Program-made: the position numbers and the translations under genes
Assembly: GCA_905147135.1 (NCBI GenBank)
Contig: LR990053.1
Coordinates: 3,112,501-3,176,500, forward strand
Reading direction: 5' to 3'
DNA length: 64,000 nucleotides
From: Blastobasis lacticolella
Taxonomy: Eukaryota; Arthropoda; Insecta; Lepidoptera; Blastobasidae
The notes under the pieces: model-generated
What the model was told of the DNA's origin: nothing
Seen by the model: only the letters and a program-made list of their open reading frames with translations
Database searches by the model: none
Part shown: in pieces, positions 1-9,805 of the stretch
How positions within the stretch are numbered: position 1 is the first letter of the stretch
Layout of the letters: each line of letters begins with the position of its first letter

Positions 1-215
1 TATTTAACAGTTTATTGTGCACAGGAAATACATCGTGAAAAACAGGCAAAGTAATAAATGGCACAACAGGCGCTACTTATTTCTAAAAGAAATCTCTTCC
101 AGCAGGCCTTCGGAAGCGTGATGTGATCATGAGACGCCGATAGGACGTGCACAATATTACCTATCTCTAAAAAGGCATATATATATATAAGTATATTCAT
201 TCTACTTACACACAT
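1..215 (-). mobile_element. LINE 3' end fragment
   Basis: Read on the minus strand, the sequence ends with TGCACAATAAACTGTTAAATA at the window edge. Nearly the same ending (CACAATAAACTGTTAAATAA) occurs on the plus strand near 55,590-55,615, so this is the 3' terminus of a repeated LINE-type element with its AATAAA signal. A short open stretch rich in Cys and Phe precedes it but shows no recognisable domain. The family cannot be named from this fragment. Confidence 0.5.
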
Positions 216-1417
216 AAATACCTACAAATATATACATACACATACATACATATCAATACTATATACTACATACATATACATTATCTACAACTTAGGAGCA
301 CTCTGTGATAGATAAAACTCTTTTACACGCTTTTTGAAAATGGCAATAGACTATTAATTAACGATTAATTGGCAATTATTTAACGATTACAACTACGTTG
401 TCGTATAATTAATTCTAATGTACAACACCGTCTAAGAAATGGATATGTGCCCGTGACAGTGAAATATGCCTGAACTTTGCCGTTGACGAATTTTATATTC
501 CATACTGGTTTGGTAGAGTTCTGCGTCGCATTCAACATACGTTCTGAATAATCACCGAAAACCACGTTTATCTATAAGCTTTTATTTAGCTTTACATGCC
601 CCGATGTCTGTACGTAATAAAATCTTGCAAGTTAAATTTGACCCATTTCCCGGTATCTGATTAAAGTGAAATTTGGCACGCTCATGTAAGTTCGGTGACA
701 ATGCAATATCGAGCCGATCTGATGATGGAGACCGAAGTCGGCCATGGATCTCCTAAACTACGCATGGTAAACCCATCGAGTGTGGGCTCGTTTGATTAGT
801 CTTGACGAATAATCTGACTGATCATAGAGAACACGCGATAAAGCTTGCTATGAAACTTGCTTTTCATTTCAACTTGTTTAGTAAGTAAATCGGTTCATTT
901 ATTATCTCAGATTTAGGCGAAAAACCGCACAATGTACACCCAAGTAAAGTGTGAAACTCGCGAAGCATGGGGGGGAAAAGTGAAACGCGGGGAATTTGAA
1001 ATGTGAAGCAATTTGTGGTGTAAATTAAACGGAACGGAGATTTTTCCTTAAACGTGCTCGTGTAAGATGATTAAGATGTGGGATATTTATGGATTCGATG
1101 CGGCGGGAGAGCGTGAAATGACAATAATGGGAGATTTTATTGTGTTTAAATTCCTATTTCAACTTCTGGCAATGTGGCTTACTTGTGTTGTGAGCAGAAA
1201 CCGCAATATAACAACCAATAATTATTAAAAAAAATAGTATTAAGTATATCTATAATAGATTTACAATATAATCTAAAATCTAAATTACAAGAATGGACTG
1301 AGGTTTCTATACTCATTTTATTATCAACACTGCAATGGTATTGCTACACCAAAACAAATCCCGCAAACTTTCCTCTTTTGATTGATTGATTTCTTTTTAC
1401 TTTACCCGATCTTCAGT
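216..1417. other. No gene seen; AT-rich with simple repeat at start
   Basis: The first part (to about 290) is a degenerate TACA/TATA microsatellite. The rest has no ORF above background and no repeat recognised elsewhere in the window. Confidence 0.5.
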
Positions 1418-1860
1418 TTGACGACCTGATTGGTTCAGTTGGTTAACATGCCTGTCTGCCACGCAGAGATCCCAGGTTTGATTCCCGGCCGGGTAAAAAT
1501 TTAAATGATAATTTTCAATTTTTGTTACGGTCTGGGTATTGTACGTATAATAAGTATGTACTTTTACATACTTATTATACAAAGTTGCTTCCCGCCGTCT
1601 GTATGTATGTACGCTTAGATATTTTAAACTATGCAACGGATTTTAATGCGGTTTTCAACAATAAATAGAGTGATTCAAAAGGCTACTATAAACATAAAAA
1701 GGTAGGTAAAGTAGGTGTACGCGAACGAATTCGCGCCGGGTACATTAGTATAAAAATAATATAAATAATTTATCATTTGTCTGGCACCCATAACACAAAC
1801 TTTGCTTACTTTGGGGCTAGATGGCGCTGTGTAAATTCTCAAAGCATATTTATTAATTAT
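1418..1860 (+). repeat. SINE family B, interrupted by a Helitron-like repeat
   Basis: A tRNA-like head (GGTTCAGTTGGTTAACATG, then a B-box-like GGTTTGATTCC) is followed by the family's AT-rich middle. The family tail (GCTAGATGGCGCTGTGTAAAT) is recovered only after about 190 bp of foreign sequence at roughly 1566-1750, which is a copy of repeat family D. The two halves join cleanly into one family B unit like that at 23,985-24,232, so D inserted into B. Confidence 0.8.
1566..1750 (+). mobile_element. Repeat family D (Helitron-like), nested
   Basis: It has the features shared with copies at 4,128-4,510 and 55,130-55,305: AAAGTTGCTTCCCGCCGTCTG, ACGGATTTTAATGCGGTTTT, AGAGTGATTC and a terminal block GTACGCGAACGAA...CCGGGT..ATTAGTA. 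The other copies end CCACTAGTA. An end of the CTAG(T) type with no inverted repeats or duplication fits a non-autonomous Helitron, a family abundant in Lepidoptera; that class is my inference. Confidence 0.55.
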
Positions 1861-1889
1861 ATTTTTTTTTTCGATAATCCCACGTCGTG

Positions 1890-2100
1890 AGCCGTTAGAT
1901 CTCTCATCCGACTTGACCCTTTAGGTACATAGAGACAACTTCCCAAAATTATTTTCGACGTCCTTAATCCATCGCTTCTTCGTTAGTCGTTGTTCTATGA
2001 CACCCGTTTTACAATTATATATTAGGAGAAGACGTGGGGGACACTATTCTAAACATTGGAGGTCCTGCGGCTGAGATGGTCATTAACATAATGATGATGA
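1890..2100 (-). mobile_element. Degraded RTE-type LINE 3' fragment
   Basis: It contains GACGTCCTTAATCCATCGCT, close to GATGTCAATCCATCGCTTCT in the better-preserved RTE fragment at 22,108-22,320. It runs into an ATGATGATGA tail of the kind that ends RTE elements. No frame is preserved. Confidence 0.35.
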
Positions 2101-2114
2101 TATTTATAATAATC

Positions 2115-2240
2115 ATCTTGCGTTAATGTCCCGGTTGTGCTATCGCGCACGAGGGCCCGGGGTCCGCCTTGATCATGTTCCAAGATTTGACCATTGCGTC
2201 CATCTGACCTTTGTAACCGTGCTATCTGGGGTACCTTAGT
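2115..2240 (-). repeat. SINE family A, 3' part
   Basis: It carries the reverse complement of the family A tail: TTAATGTCCCGGTTGTGCT, GCGCACGAGGGCCCGGGGTC, CGCCTTGATCATGTTCCAAG. The tRNA-like head is missing. Confidence 0.75.
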
Positions 2241-2863
2241 TAGATTGTTTAATTGTTAACGAAACTGTATGACACGATTTAGTAGTAAACCCTAGGGAAC
2301 CCTTGTCGAGTAGTTACGTTTATTCATACGAAACATATTTTCATGGAGATGTTCCTTTTAGCTGAGTAGAAAATTCAATAGGCCTCTTAGGATACAAGGC
2401 AATAGAAAAGCAGTACATAAATAGAGGAACACATTTTAGGCGACGATATGTCTTGGCATGTCGAGTTCGCAATATTTCTATCTCGGATCTCGATGTAATA
2501 GGATCTGCTGAGTTGGTATATAGGAATGGCATTCGACATACATAAAATATCACGCATACTGCACGTGGGTGTGACGACTCTCGTCATTCGATTTTGGTAA
2601 GTATGTTTGTCGTCTAGTTTTTTATTTAGCTAAATATTTTATTGCATGACGATGTGGCGGAAGATTTAGTATGCCTGCTTGGTTTATAGTTCATTCTTTT
2701 TGTTTTCTTTTTTGTAGAAAATTACTAGCGACCCGATCTGATTGTATAATATATATAATATGTACGTGTCGTGTAAACCTTCCGGAAGGAAGTTTCTAAA
2801 TAATAGTGATAACCACATCAAAATTTAGTTAATGCTAGTTGAAAGAGGAGTTAGTTGATAATA
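2241..2863. other. No gene recognised
   Basis: Two overlapping short minus-strand frames lie here but have no recognisable domain. A consensus-like 5' splice donor (TTTTG/GTAAGTATG) occurs near 2,595 on the plus strand. Without an exon frame it cannot be called. Confidence 0.4.
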
Positions 2864-3044
2864 ATTATAAATAATCTCGGACAAATTCACTAGCGCCATC
2901 TAGCCCTAGCGTTATGTGTGTTAGATAACTGATAAACAACTTATATATATTTTAAATGCATACTTATTATACATACTACACACAGACCCGTAACAGACCT
3001 CTGCGTGGCGACCGGCATGTTAACCAACTGAATTCAGGTCGTAA
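2864..3044 (-). repeat. SINE family B copy
   Basis: In reverse complement it reads tRNA-like head (GGTTAACATGCCGGTCGCC), middle (ACGGGTCTGTG...), then tail CTAGATGGCGCTAGTGAAT. Part of the B-box region is deleted. It lies beside a second copy in the same orientation. Confidence 0.8.
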
Positions 3045-3062
3045 AAGCAAATGGATTAAGAA

Positions 3063-3256
3063 ATTAAATAATCGTGGACAAATTCACACACAGCGCCATC
3101 TAGCCCCGAAGTAAGCAAAGCTTGTGTTATGGGTACTAGATAACTGATAAACTACTTATATACTTTTAAATACGTACTTATTTTACATAGAACACCCAGA
3201 CCGAATCGAACCCGGGACCTCTTGCGTGGCATGTTGAACCACTCAGATCGTCAAAA
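3063..3256 (-). repeat. SINE family B copy
   Basis: It has tail-first orientation on the plus strand: AATCGTGGACAAATTCACAC, GCGCCATCTAGCCCC, then CCCAGACCGAATCGAACCCG and the head. The two adjacent copies may be independent insertions at a shared AT-rich site. Confidence 0.85.
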
Positions 3257-4127
3257 TTGAATACGAACTTATTTTTAGATGTGTTATTCGATGAGTTATT
3301 AGTTTGAGAACCTTGTGGATACCATTGTCAAAGTATGAAACATTGGAAAAGTCCCTCGAGGAAAAGACTTAAGTGACAAACGAGCTCGCCCTTTTCCCGG
3401 TAGCCAAAATTTGATTTCCAATAGTCAAATTCATATTGTTATCTGAGCTTTATTTATTTGGATACCGGAATAAAGTAGGCGTTCTTTATTCATCAAGAAC
3501 TCACAACAGTAAATTCGGCTTAAGCCTCCTTTAAATGAGTGGAGAGTTTTGCTCTCTTTTGTTAGCTCCACCTATTCGTTTAGCCTGTTATTTTCCAATA
3601 CATTGTAATTGTAACTTAGGTACTTCATTTGTTAAATTGTATCTTGGTTTATTACGTTCTTACGACTGTTATTTTACATATGGGGTTATCTTACAAGTTA
3701 AGAAAGGACATGGGTCACCTTTTATCGTATCCTGACCCGTGGGGCCAGGTAGGCGTTTGGTAGACGCTATAGCCAGTAGCCAACGTTGATGACGCAATGT
3801 AGAATTCAGAAAGAAAATAAGAAATTAAGTTAGTCAATAGCCCCGCTGAGCGAATAAAGTAGCGAGAAAAGAATTATATAATACAATTTTGAACACACAA
3901 AACAATATTAAAAATATGCAATAATATTTTATTCCCAGTGTCGCGGCGACCGAATCGGTGTGCGGTCTCTCCCGCGGCGGGGATCCATTTTATTGGCTCT
4001 CGACCAGTTCCAGTACGCCAATAGGCGAATTATGACCACTTGGCTACTTTATTCCTTCAGAAACTACTATGTTACATGCACAATCTGAGTATTGTACCGT
4101 TAGATTTTACTGTCGCTATTTATTGCA
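3257..4127. other. No gene recognised; GC-rich patch near the end
   Basis: It holds one short ORF without similarity to anything I recognise. The segment about 3,940-4,035 is unusually GC-rich (GTCGCGGCGACCGAATCGG and flanks) and ends in TTATTGGCTC, but shows no frame. Confidence 0.4.
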
Positions 4128-4310
4128 TGTTTTATTCTATAAAACGAAGGTGCTGGCCGCCGTTTGTGTCTACAAACGCGTATATCTTCGAAAATACGCA
4201 ACTGATTTCAATGCGGTTTTCAACCATAGATAGAGTGATTCAAGAGGAAGGTTTATAAAAATATAAAGTAGGTGTACGCGAACGAAGTTGCACCGGGTCC
4301 ACTAGTATCA
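4128..4310 (+). mobile_element. Repeat family D (Helitron-like)
   Basis: It starts around TATAAAACGAAGGTGCTGGC, contains TTCAATGCGGTTTTCAACC and AGAGTGATTCAAGAGGAAGG, and ends GTTGCACCGGGTCCACTAGTA. A second copy of the same family follows directly. Confidence 0.6.
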
Positions 4311-4311
4311 T

Positions 4312-4510
4312 ACTATAAAACAAAGTCGCTTTCCACCATCTGCCCCGTATTATATTTTAAACTACGCAACGGATTTAAATGGGGTTTCTAACAATAGAGT
4401 GATGATCAAAAGGAAGGTTTATACGCAAGAAAAAAAGGGTAAGAGGGGTAGGGGTAGGGTAGGATGAGCGTAGAACACCACGCGTACGACGTTGTGCCGG
4501 GTCCACTAGT
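4312..4510 (+). mobile_element. Repeat family D (Helitron-like), adjacent copy
   Basis: It starts TATAAAACAAAGTCGCTTTC and ends GTGCCGGGTCCACTAGTGTA. Placed head to tail with the preceding copy, this may be one insertion into the end of another, as Helitrons often do. Confidence 0.6.
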
Positions 4511-4639
4511 GTAGTATAATGTAAAGGTCCGAATTTCAACAGTAAATATAAACAGAGATATCGAGTTATATCTGAATCTCTTCCAAATAAGAGAGTTAAG
4601 GCATAGTGGGTTATTTAGTTTTATCTGGAATTATAACCA

Positions 4640-4760
4640 GTTTCCCGACTGGGAAAGTACTAACCAACACCTTTCAACTGCCAAACAATATTATTTTAAA
4701 TAGTATTGTGTTCCCTGTCGGTAAGTAACCTCTCCAGCTGGGCTTTGGCAATGGAGAGTA
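4640..4760 (+). repeat. Repeat family E, diverged partial copy
   Basis: The core AATATTATTTTAAATAGTAT and TGTGTTCCCTGTCGGTAAGT matches AATACTCTTTTAAATAGTAT and TGTGTTTCTGCCGGTGAGT in the full copy at 41,917-42,262. The 3' tail is missing. Confidence 0.55.
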
Positions 4761-4944
4761 CTATCTTGCATATTTCATGCACATCATCAATTCACGCGAT
4801 TATAGTGGCCTATCTTCAAAATTCCACAAATCTCTAACACTGAAATATTTTACCGTCAAGACTTGTTCTTAACGATCACCGACATTCTTTTAATGTCGAT
4901 GATTGTTTCTGTGCCTTGATAATGTCAATTGAGAATTCAACCTT

Positions 4945-5180
4945 GTGGTGCCAGCAGAGTAGAATAGCACCAACCCCTTACACTCGTCGGTGTCGTAAAG
5001 ACGACTTTTTCGAGGCAAAATATGTAGTAACTGTAGGCTGGAAAATGAGCAGCTATATTTTTATAACACTGCGATCTCCAACCCGCCTGCCATGCGTGAA
5101 GATTATAGCAATAACCCCCCTTTTCGTGGGAGAGTCCCTAAGTCCTGCAGTGGACTGTTACGATGATGAATATCGAATTG
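4945..5180 (+). repeat. Repeat family C copy
   Basis: It begins GTGCCAGCAGAGTAGAATAG, runs through CACTCGTCGGTGTCGTAAAG and ends GTCCTGCAGTGGACTGTTAC then GATGATGAA. Five other copies occur in the window (about 11.3, 27.9, 29.5, 40.3 and 58.1 kb). The GATGATGA ending resembles RTE-type tails, so it may be the 3' region of a LINE, but no coding frame is seen. Confidence 0.7.
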
Positions 5181-5314
5181 TCACCGCGGAAGACAGAACT
5201 ATATGGAACAACTGGAAATATATGAATACGAGATGTCGAAGCGCGAGAATTTGCTGCCTGTAGTTTCCTATGGCTTGAAAATTACGCCATGTTCATATGT
5301 TCCTTGTCGCAGTG

Positions 5315-5350
5315 TAGAGCTCGTCTAATCTAAAATGACGCGCCCCACTA
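5315..5350 (+). repeat. Left arm of a 36-bp inverted repeat flanking a LINE
   Basis: TAGAGCTCGTCTAATCTAAA and the following ATGACGCGCCCCACTA recur in reverse complement at 8,750-8,785 with 2 mismatches by eye. The arms enclose about 3.4 kb that includes a LINE reverse transcriptase frame. Confidence 0.8.
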
Positions 5351-5431
5351 TCGCATTAACGCACACAAGCAAGTTTAAATTATGAACGCAATACATATAC
5401 AAATGCCGTTGTAATTGGTCATTCAGTTGCC

Positions 5432-5455
5432 AAAAAAAAAAAAAAAAAAAAAAAA
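5432..5455 (+). repeat. Poly-A tract (24 A)
   Basis: An uninterrupted run of A lies just upstream of the truncated LINE frame. It may be the tail of an earlier retroposed copy, or a slippage-prone homopolymer. Confidence 0.8.
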
Positions 5456-5514
5456 CGTTTAGTAAGAGAATAATAAGCTTATTTCGTAGTTTTAATCTTA
5501 ATTATGTATTTTTA

Positions 5515-7854
5515 GAGCCGACACGATGCACAGAATCATCAGCGACTTGCATCGACAATGTGTTCTGCTGTTGCGAGGTCAACGAAAAGGCTATTATAAA
5601 TTTTACAAGATCTGACCATAGTGGACAATTCGTTGTTTTTGATTTTACGGAACAATGTAATATCAATGAAATAATTACAAGACCAATTACTCAAAGGAGA
5701 ATTGAACACTTCAAACAAGCCTTATCGGAGACCATTGCCGGCCTTTCTCTTGATTCTCATGACCCAAACATTCTATTTTCTGATATGTTCAATTCTGTCA
5801 ATAATGTTTATCAAAGTGTTTTTACGCAAAAAAGAATAAAAAGTAACTGTAAATCTAAATTTAGTGATTGGGCTACTTTAGGTATCCGCAAAAGCAGAGA
5901 TAGAATGTTTGAACTATACGGTCAGCGAGCTTATTGCCATGATAAAGATTTTGTAGAATATGTCAAAAAATATTCAAAAACGTTTAAGAAAGTTTGTCTA
6001 ATTGCAAAATCACAGCATTATAAGAAAATTATAAGTTCGTCTTCAAACAAGGCTAAGACTGTGTGGAATGTAATAAATAAGGAGGCAGGGAAAACAAAGC
6101 CTCGTGATACACATTATGAAATCAAAACAGAAACCGGAACTAGTACCGCAAATAAAGAAGTGGCAGAGTTGTTACAAAAATTTTTTACCGAAATACCGAT
6201 TAAAACTACCTCGCTGCTAAACTCGTGCCCAATTAGTGCAGAAAACTTGTTAAAAGAAAATATAGGTGCCTGTGAAAATGGCTTTTGTTATTCCGAAGTA
6301 GACGCTAAAACTATCATTAAAGCTTTTAAAAGCATTAAGTTGAAAAATACGGAAGATATTTGGGGAATGTCAGTTAGAGTTATAAGTACTGTTGTTGATA
6401 TTTTAGCACCGTATTTAGCTTACATTTTTAATGCTTGCGTCGAAGTAGGTGTTTTCCCCGACCTCATGAAAATCAGTAAAGTGGTGCCATTATTCAAATC
6501 AGGTTGTAAAAATAGTTTGAATAATTTTAGACCGGTATCCATCCTGCCCGTTTTCAGTAAAATCTTTGAAAAAATCATGTTAAGTCAAATGATTGTGCAC
6601 TTTAACAGTAATAAATTATTTCATCAACAACAATATGGCTTCACAAAAGGCCGCAATACTACCGAAGCTGGTATTAGCCTCATTCAACAAATTTTTGGCG
6701 CTTGGGAAGAACATCATAATGCAGTAGGTGTTTTTTGCGATTTGTCTAAAGCATTTGATTGTGTAAATCATTCAACACTATTACTAAAATTAAAACATTA
6801 CGGTTTTACGCATGATAGTCTTGAAATGATGAAATCATACTTAGAAGGTAGAGTTCAAAAAGTAAATGTAAATGGCGAGTTATCTGCGGGTGGGAAAGTG
6901 AGCATTGGAGTGCCACAAGGATCTATATTGGGGCCGTTTCTCTTTCTTGTATATATAAATGACCTTCCATACATGGTGCAGAATATTGCTGGTATAGTCT
7001 TGTTTGCTGACGACACTTCACTGATATTTAAAATTAATAGGAAAGATAATAATATAGACGAAGTAAACTGTGTTCTTCAGAATGTGCTTCATTGGTTTAC
7101 GATTAATAACTTAGTCTTAAACTCTAAAAAAACAAAATGCATTCATTTTTGCCTCCCTAATGTACAAAGTAATCAATGTAATGTTATATTAGATAAAACG
7201 CAACTTGAGTTGGTAGAGAAAACTACTTTCTTAGGCGTTAATATAGATTCAAAAATTCAATGGGGCCCACATATTGAATCATTGGCTAATAGGTTAAGTT
7301 CGGCTGCATTTGCCGTGTGGCGAATAAGGAGGCTAACGGATGTGAATACAGCTAGATTAGTTTATTATAGTTATTTTCATAGTATTATGTCATACGGCAT
7401 CATACTATGGGGCAAGTGTGCTGATAGTGACATCATTTTCAAACTACAAAAGCGAGCTGTAAGAGCAATATATGGATTACGTCGACGTGATTCGCTCAAA
7501 GAATTGTTTAAAGAAATTGATGTATTGACTTTCTCAAGTCAATATATATTTGATAATATTATGTATGTTAGAAAGCATATTACCCAATTTGCTAAAAATA
7601 CTGATATTCATAATGTCAATTTAAGAAACAAAAATAAACTGGTAACACCGTTGTTCAGACTAAGTAAAGTAAATTCATCTTTCATGGGTAACTGTATAAG
7701 ATTTTATAATCATATTCCTGAATGTATTATTAATTTGCCTGAATTACAATTTAAAGATAAGGTGAAAACAACTTTAATGAAAAAAGCCTATTATAAAATT
7801 GATGAATATATCAATGACAAAAATGTATGGTGTACTACTAGCTCTTCGAAATAG
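5515..7854 (+). CDS. LINE reverse transcriptase (jockey/CR1-type), 5'-truncated but uninterrupted
   Basis: This is one open frame of about 780 codons from a non-LTR retrotransposon. It begins inside the endonuclease domain: the first recognisable residues are the endonuclease-end pattern SATCIDNVF, then SDHSGQ. A full reverse transcriptase follows, with FRPVSILPVFSKIFEK, the motif A region FCDLSKAFDCVNH, VPQGSILGPFLF and the catalytic FADD near 7,005-7,013. The C-terminal region ends with a motif around FMGNCIRFYNHIP. There is no credible ATG at the start; the frame is open back to the poly-A tract, so the 5' end (ORF1 and most of the endonuclease) is lost. No stop codon or frameshift occurs in the remainder, which suggests a young insertion. 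It cannot retrotranspose by itself without a complete endonuclease. Clade within the jockey/CR1 group is uncertain. Confidence 0.93.
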   Translation, partial: EPTRCTESSATCIDNVFCCCEVNEKAIINFTRSDHSGQFVVFDFTEQCNINEIITRPITQRRIEHFKQALSETIAGLSLDSHDPNILFSDMFNSVNNVYQSVFTQKRIKSNCKSKFSDWATLGIRKSRDRMFELYGQRAYCHDKDFVEYVKKYSKTFKKVCLIAKSQHYKKIISSSSNKAKTVWNVINKEAGKTKPRDTHYEIKTETGTSTANKEVAELLQKFFTEIPIKTTSLLNSCPISAENLLKENIGACENGFCYSEVDAKTIIKAFKSIKLKNTEDIWGMSVRVISTVVDILAPYLAYIFNACVEVGVFPDLMKISKVVPLFKSGCKNSLNNFRPVSILPVFSKIFEKIMLSQMIVHFNSNKLFHQQQYGFTKGRNTTEAGISLIQQIFGAWEEHHNAVGVFCDLSKAFDCVNHSTLLLKLKHYGFTHDSLEMMKSYLEGRVQKVNVNGELSAGGKVSIGVPQGSILGPFLFLVYINDLPYMVQNIAGIVLFADDTSLIFKINRKDNNIDEVNCVLQNVLHWFTINNLVLNSKKTKCIHFCLPNVQSNQCNVILDKTQLELVEKTTFLGVNIDSKIQWGPHIESLANRLSSAAFAVWRIRRLTDVNTARLVYYSYFHSIMSYGIILWGKCADSDIIFKLQKRAVRAIYGLRRRDSLKELFKEIDVLTFSSQYIFDNIMYVRKHITQFAKNTDIHNVNLRNKNKLVTPLFRLSKVNSSFMGNCIRFYNHIPECIINLPELQFKDKVKTTLMKKAYYKIDEYINDKNVWCTTSSSK

Positions 7855-8340
7855 GAAGTTATTTATAAATTTATAATTTTGTTAATTGAGTGAGGATGAT
7901 TTGATGTGTAATAGTCATTGAATAACAAATATTTTTTTAATGTGTACGGCATTGGCAGCGCATGCTCACTTAAAAGTCTGCCTGGTGGTGGCATGGGGGT
8001 CGGGTCGTTCTCTTCCCTCAAATATGGTTGAATTGGACGATGGCTGGGCCCTGCGTCATGCTCGTGAACGGGTGCTGCCTTGGTGGACTGGCCTGCTTTT
8101 GCTGTGCCATTTTTTATGTTTTTGAAATTTATTTTTATTTTTAGTTATCTTCACCGATTTGTAGAGGTTCACATCATATTCCAATCAAGACAGGCTCACT
8201 CAAATTAAATTGACAAATGTATCAATGCAATGTAATCATATTTAAATGTACCTGTGGGTTTCTTGCCGTTTCTTTTTCCCACAGATGGTCATTTTCCTAA
8301 CTGAAGCGGCATACTGACAGACAGACGACATTCTTTTTAC
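7855..8340 (+). mobile_element. Probable 3' UTR of the LINE
   Basis: It follows the LINE stop codon. The later part (TTTAAATGTACCTGTGGGTT, TCTTGCCGTTTCTTTTTCCC) has the look of 3' untranslated regions of lepidopteran LINEs. I cannot define the exact 3' boundary: no poly-A run or target duplication was found. Confidence 0.45.
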
Positions 8341-8570
8341 TTATTTGTTCCGAGCTCAGGGCGCGACGCGGGTAGGCCGGCTGGGGCGTGCGGGTGTGAG
8401 CGCCGGCGGGCTGGCTGGGGCCGGGCGCGCGCCGCATATGATTCGCCTAGGCGGTTATGTGCTAGGCGCGTATCGGTGCCCGGTGTCTCGCCGGAGTAAG
8501 CCCTCGCGCGCGCTGATCGGTCTGCATGCGTCGCCCCCTACCTGGATGAGCTCGCTTAACTTCCCTTTGT
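8341..8570. other. CpG-rich patch
   Basis: About 200 bp with many CG dinucleotides (for example GCGCGACGCGGGTAGGCCGG and GGCCGGGCGCGCGCCGC) stands out sharply from the AT-rich surroundings. A pyrimidine tract ending TTTTTCATTTTTCCAG follows at about 8,635-8,650 and resembles a 3' splice site. It could be a promoter or first exon of an unannotated host gene, or the GC-rich part of a transposable element. Confidence 0.35.
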
Positions 8571-8749
8571 TTTCCGTTAGATTTTTGACTTTTGAAAAGA
8601 GATTAATTAACGTAATCCTAATTCAATAAATACTTTTTCATTTTTCCAGTGAGATTCAAACGTAGGAGCACGCGTCGTTCATTGGCTCCCACACAGATGA
8701 AGTGTTGTTATCAATATTTGCAGTCACACATCGAAATCAACTAACTAAG

Positions 8750-8785
8750 TAGTGGGGCGCGGCATTTTAGACTAGACGAGCTCTA
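8750..8785 (-). repeat. Right arm of the 36-bp inverted repeat
   Basis: TAGTGGGGCGCGGCATTTTA and the following GACTAGACGAGCTCTA are the reverse complement of 5,315-5,350 apart from two substitutions. Confidence 0.8.
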
Positions 8786-9179
8786 CCTACATACGTCCCT
8801 CGTATAGTATATCAAAGTACCCGCATTAGCTAGTCTAAAAGTGTTGCAGAGGGCAGGGGTGAGGGTAATTGGCTTATTTTCCTCACAGATTACGCTCATG
8901 ATCAAAGTAGCAGCTACGTTGTTAGTGCTAAGGGGAGTATTAGGTAAGAATGGAATTTACTAACCCCTTTGAGAGTCTAAAATAACTTTAACTTGAAACG
9001 ATGAGAAAAGTTGTATCAAATTGCTTTAGACGATGAAGAATTAATAATCGATTGCGATGCGTCCTTTAGTCGAACGAAATAGGTAAACAATTTTGATTAG
9101 TCTAGTGAATTTGAATTGAAATTAAATATTGCAAAGGTTACTTCAAAGTATTTGATATAAGCCACCCGCCCTTTGAACC
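8786..9179. other. No gene recognised
   Basis: No ORF or repeat recognised. Confidence 0.4.
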
Positions 9180-9300
9180 TTACTTATGAATCACTCTGTC
9201 TATTGGTGAAAACCGCACGAAAATGCGTTCAGTAGTTTTTGAGTTTATCGCGAACAGACAGATAGTCATACAGACGAGGGACTTAGTTTCACAATATGCA
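9180..9300 (-). mobile_element. Helitron-like repeat fragment related to family D
   Basis: ATGAATCACTCTGTCTATTG, GTGAAAACCGCACGAAAATG, CGTTCAGTAGTTTTTGAGTT and ATCGCGAACAGACAGATAG form the internal signature of the same widespread repeat as at 51,708-51,915, in reverse orientation to family D at 4.1 kb. The ends are missing. Confidence 0.55.
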
Positions 9301-9605
9301 GTAATTTTTGGCCGCAATGTGTATGACAGTTTAAACTTGTTCAAACACATAAATGGTTTGGCCAAGAGATAAGAAATATCATCAACTGCCCATACATAGC
9401 AGTTCACTGCTGGACTGAAACCTCCATCATATCCTCTTAATTCACTGTTTAGGATCCACTGTCAATATCGAATACACTCAATCCACCAATCAAGTTTATT
9501 TGCATCCATGTAAAGTAACATGTTCGTAATAATCTTAATTATTATTACATAATATAAGGACATGAACCTCGTTGGGCAAGAGATAATTTGGTAGAGAGGA
9601 CTACA

Positions 9606-9745
9606 TTTTTTTTTATACCACCAAGGTGGCAAACAAGCTTATGGTCTGCCTGATGGTAAGTAGTCACCGCAGCCTATGGACGTTTGCAATACCAGGGGCA
9701 TCACCCACGCGTTGCCGACCCCGTAAAAACCTTTTAACCCCTTTT
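9606..9745 (-). repeat. Repeat family F (LINE-tail type)
   Basis: A T-run is followed by ACCACCAAGGTGGCAAACAA, GCTTATGGTCTGCCTGATGG and CGCGTTGCCGACCCCGTAAA. In sense orientation it ends CCATCAGGCAGACC...TTGCCACC...poly-A, the ending of many CR1-related lepidopteran elements. A close copy lies at 63,065-63,190. Confidence 0.6.
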
Positions 9746-9805
9746 AAATTTTAACATATTTTTATGTAGTCACATACCTATATTATACTCTTTAGTATAA
9801 TGGGA

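Noticed and set aside
2580..2610. Splice donor GTAAGTATG
   Set aside because: A single consensus-like donor with no supporting exon frame or acceptor is expected by chance in 64 kb.
4916..5263. 115-codon plus-strand frame
   Set aside because: It is a read-through of non-coding repeat family C; the other copies have stops in the same frame.
8345..8629. 94-codon Gly/Arg-rich frame
   Set aside because: It is a product of CpG-rich composition, with no recognisable domain.
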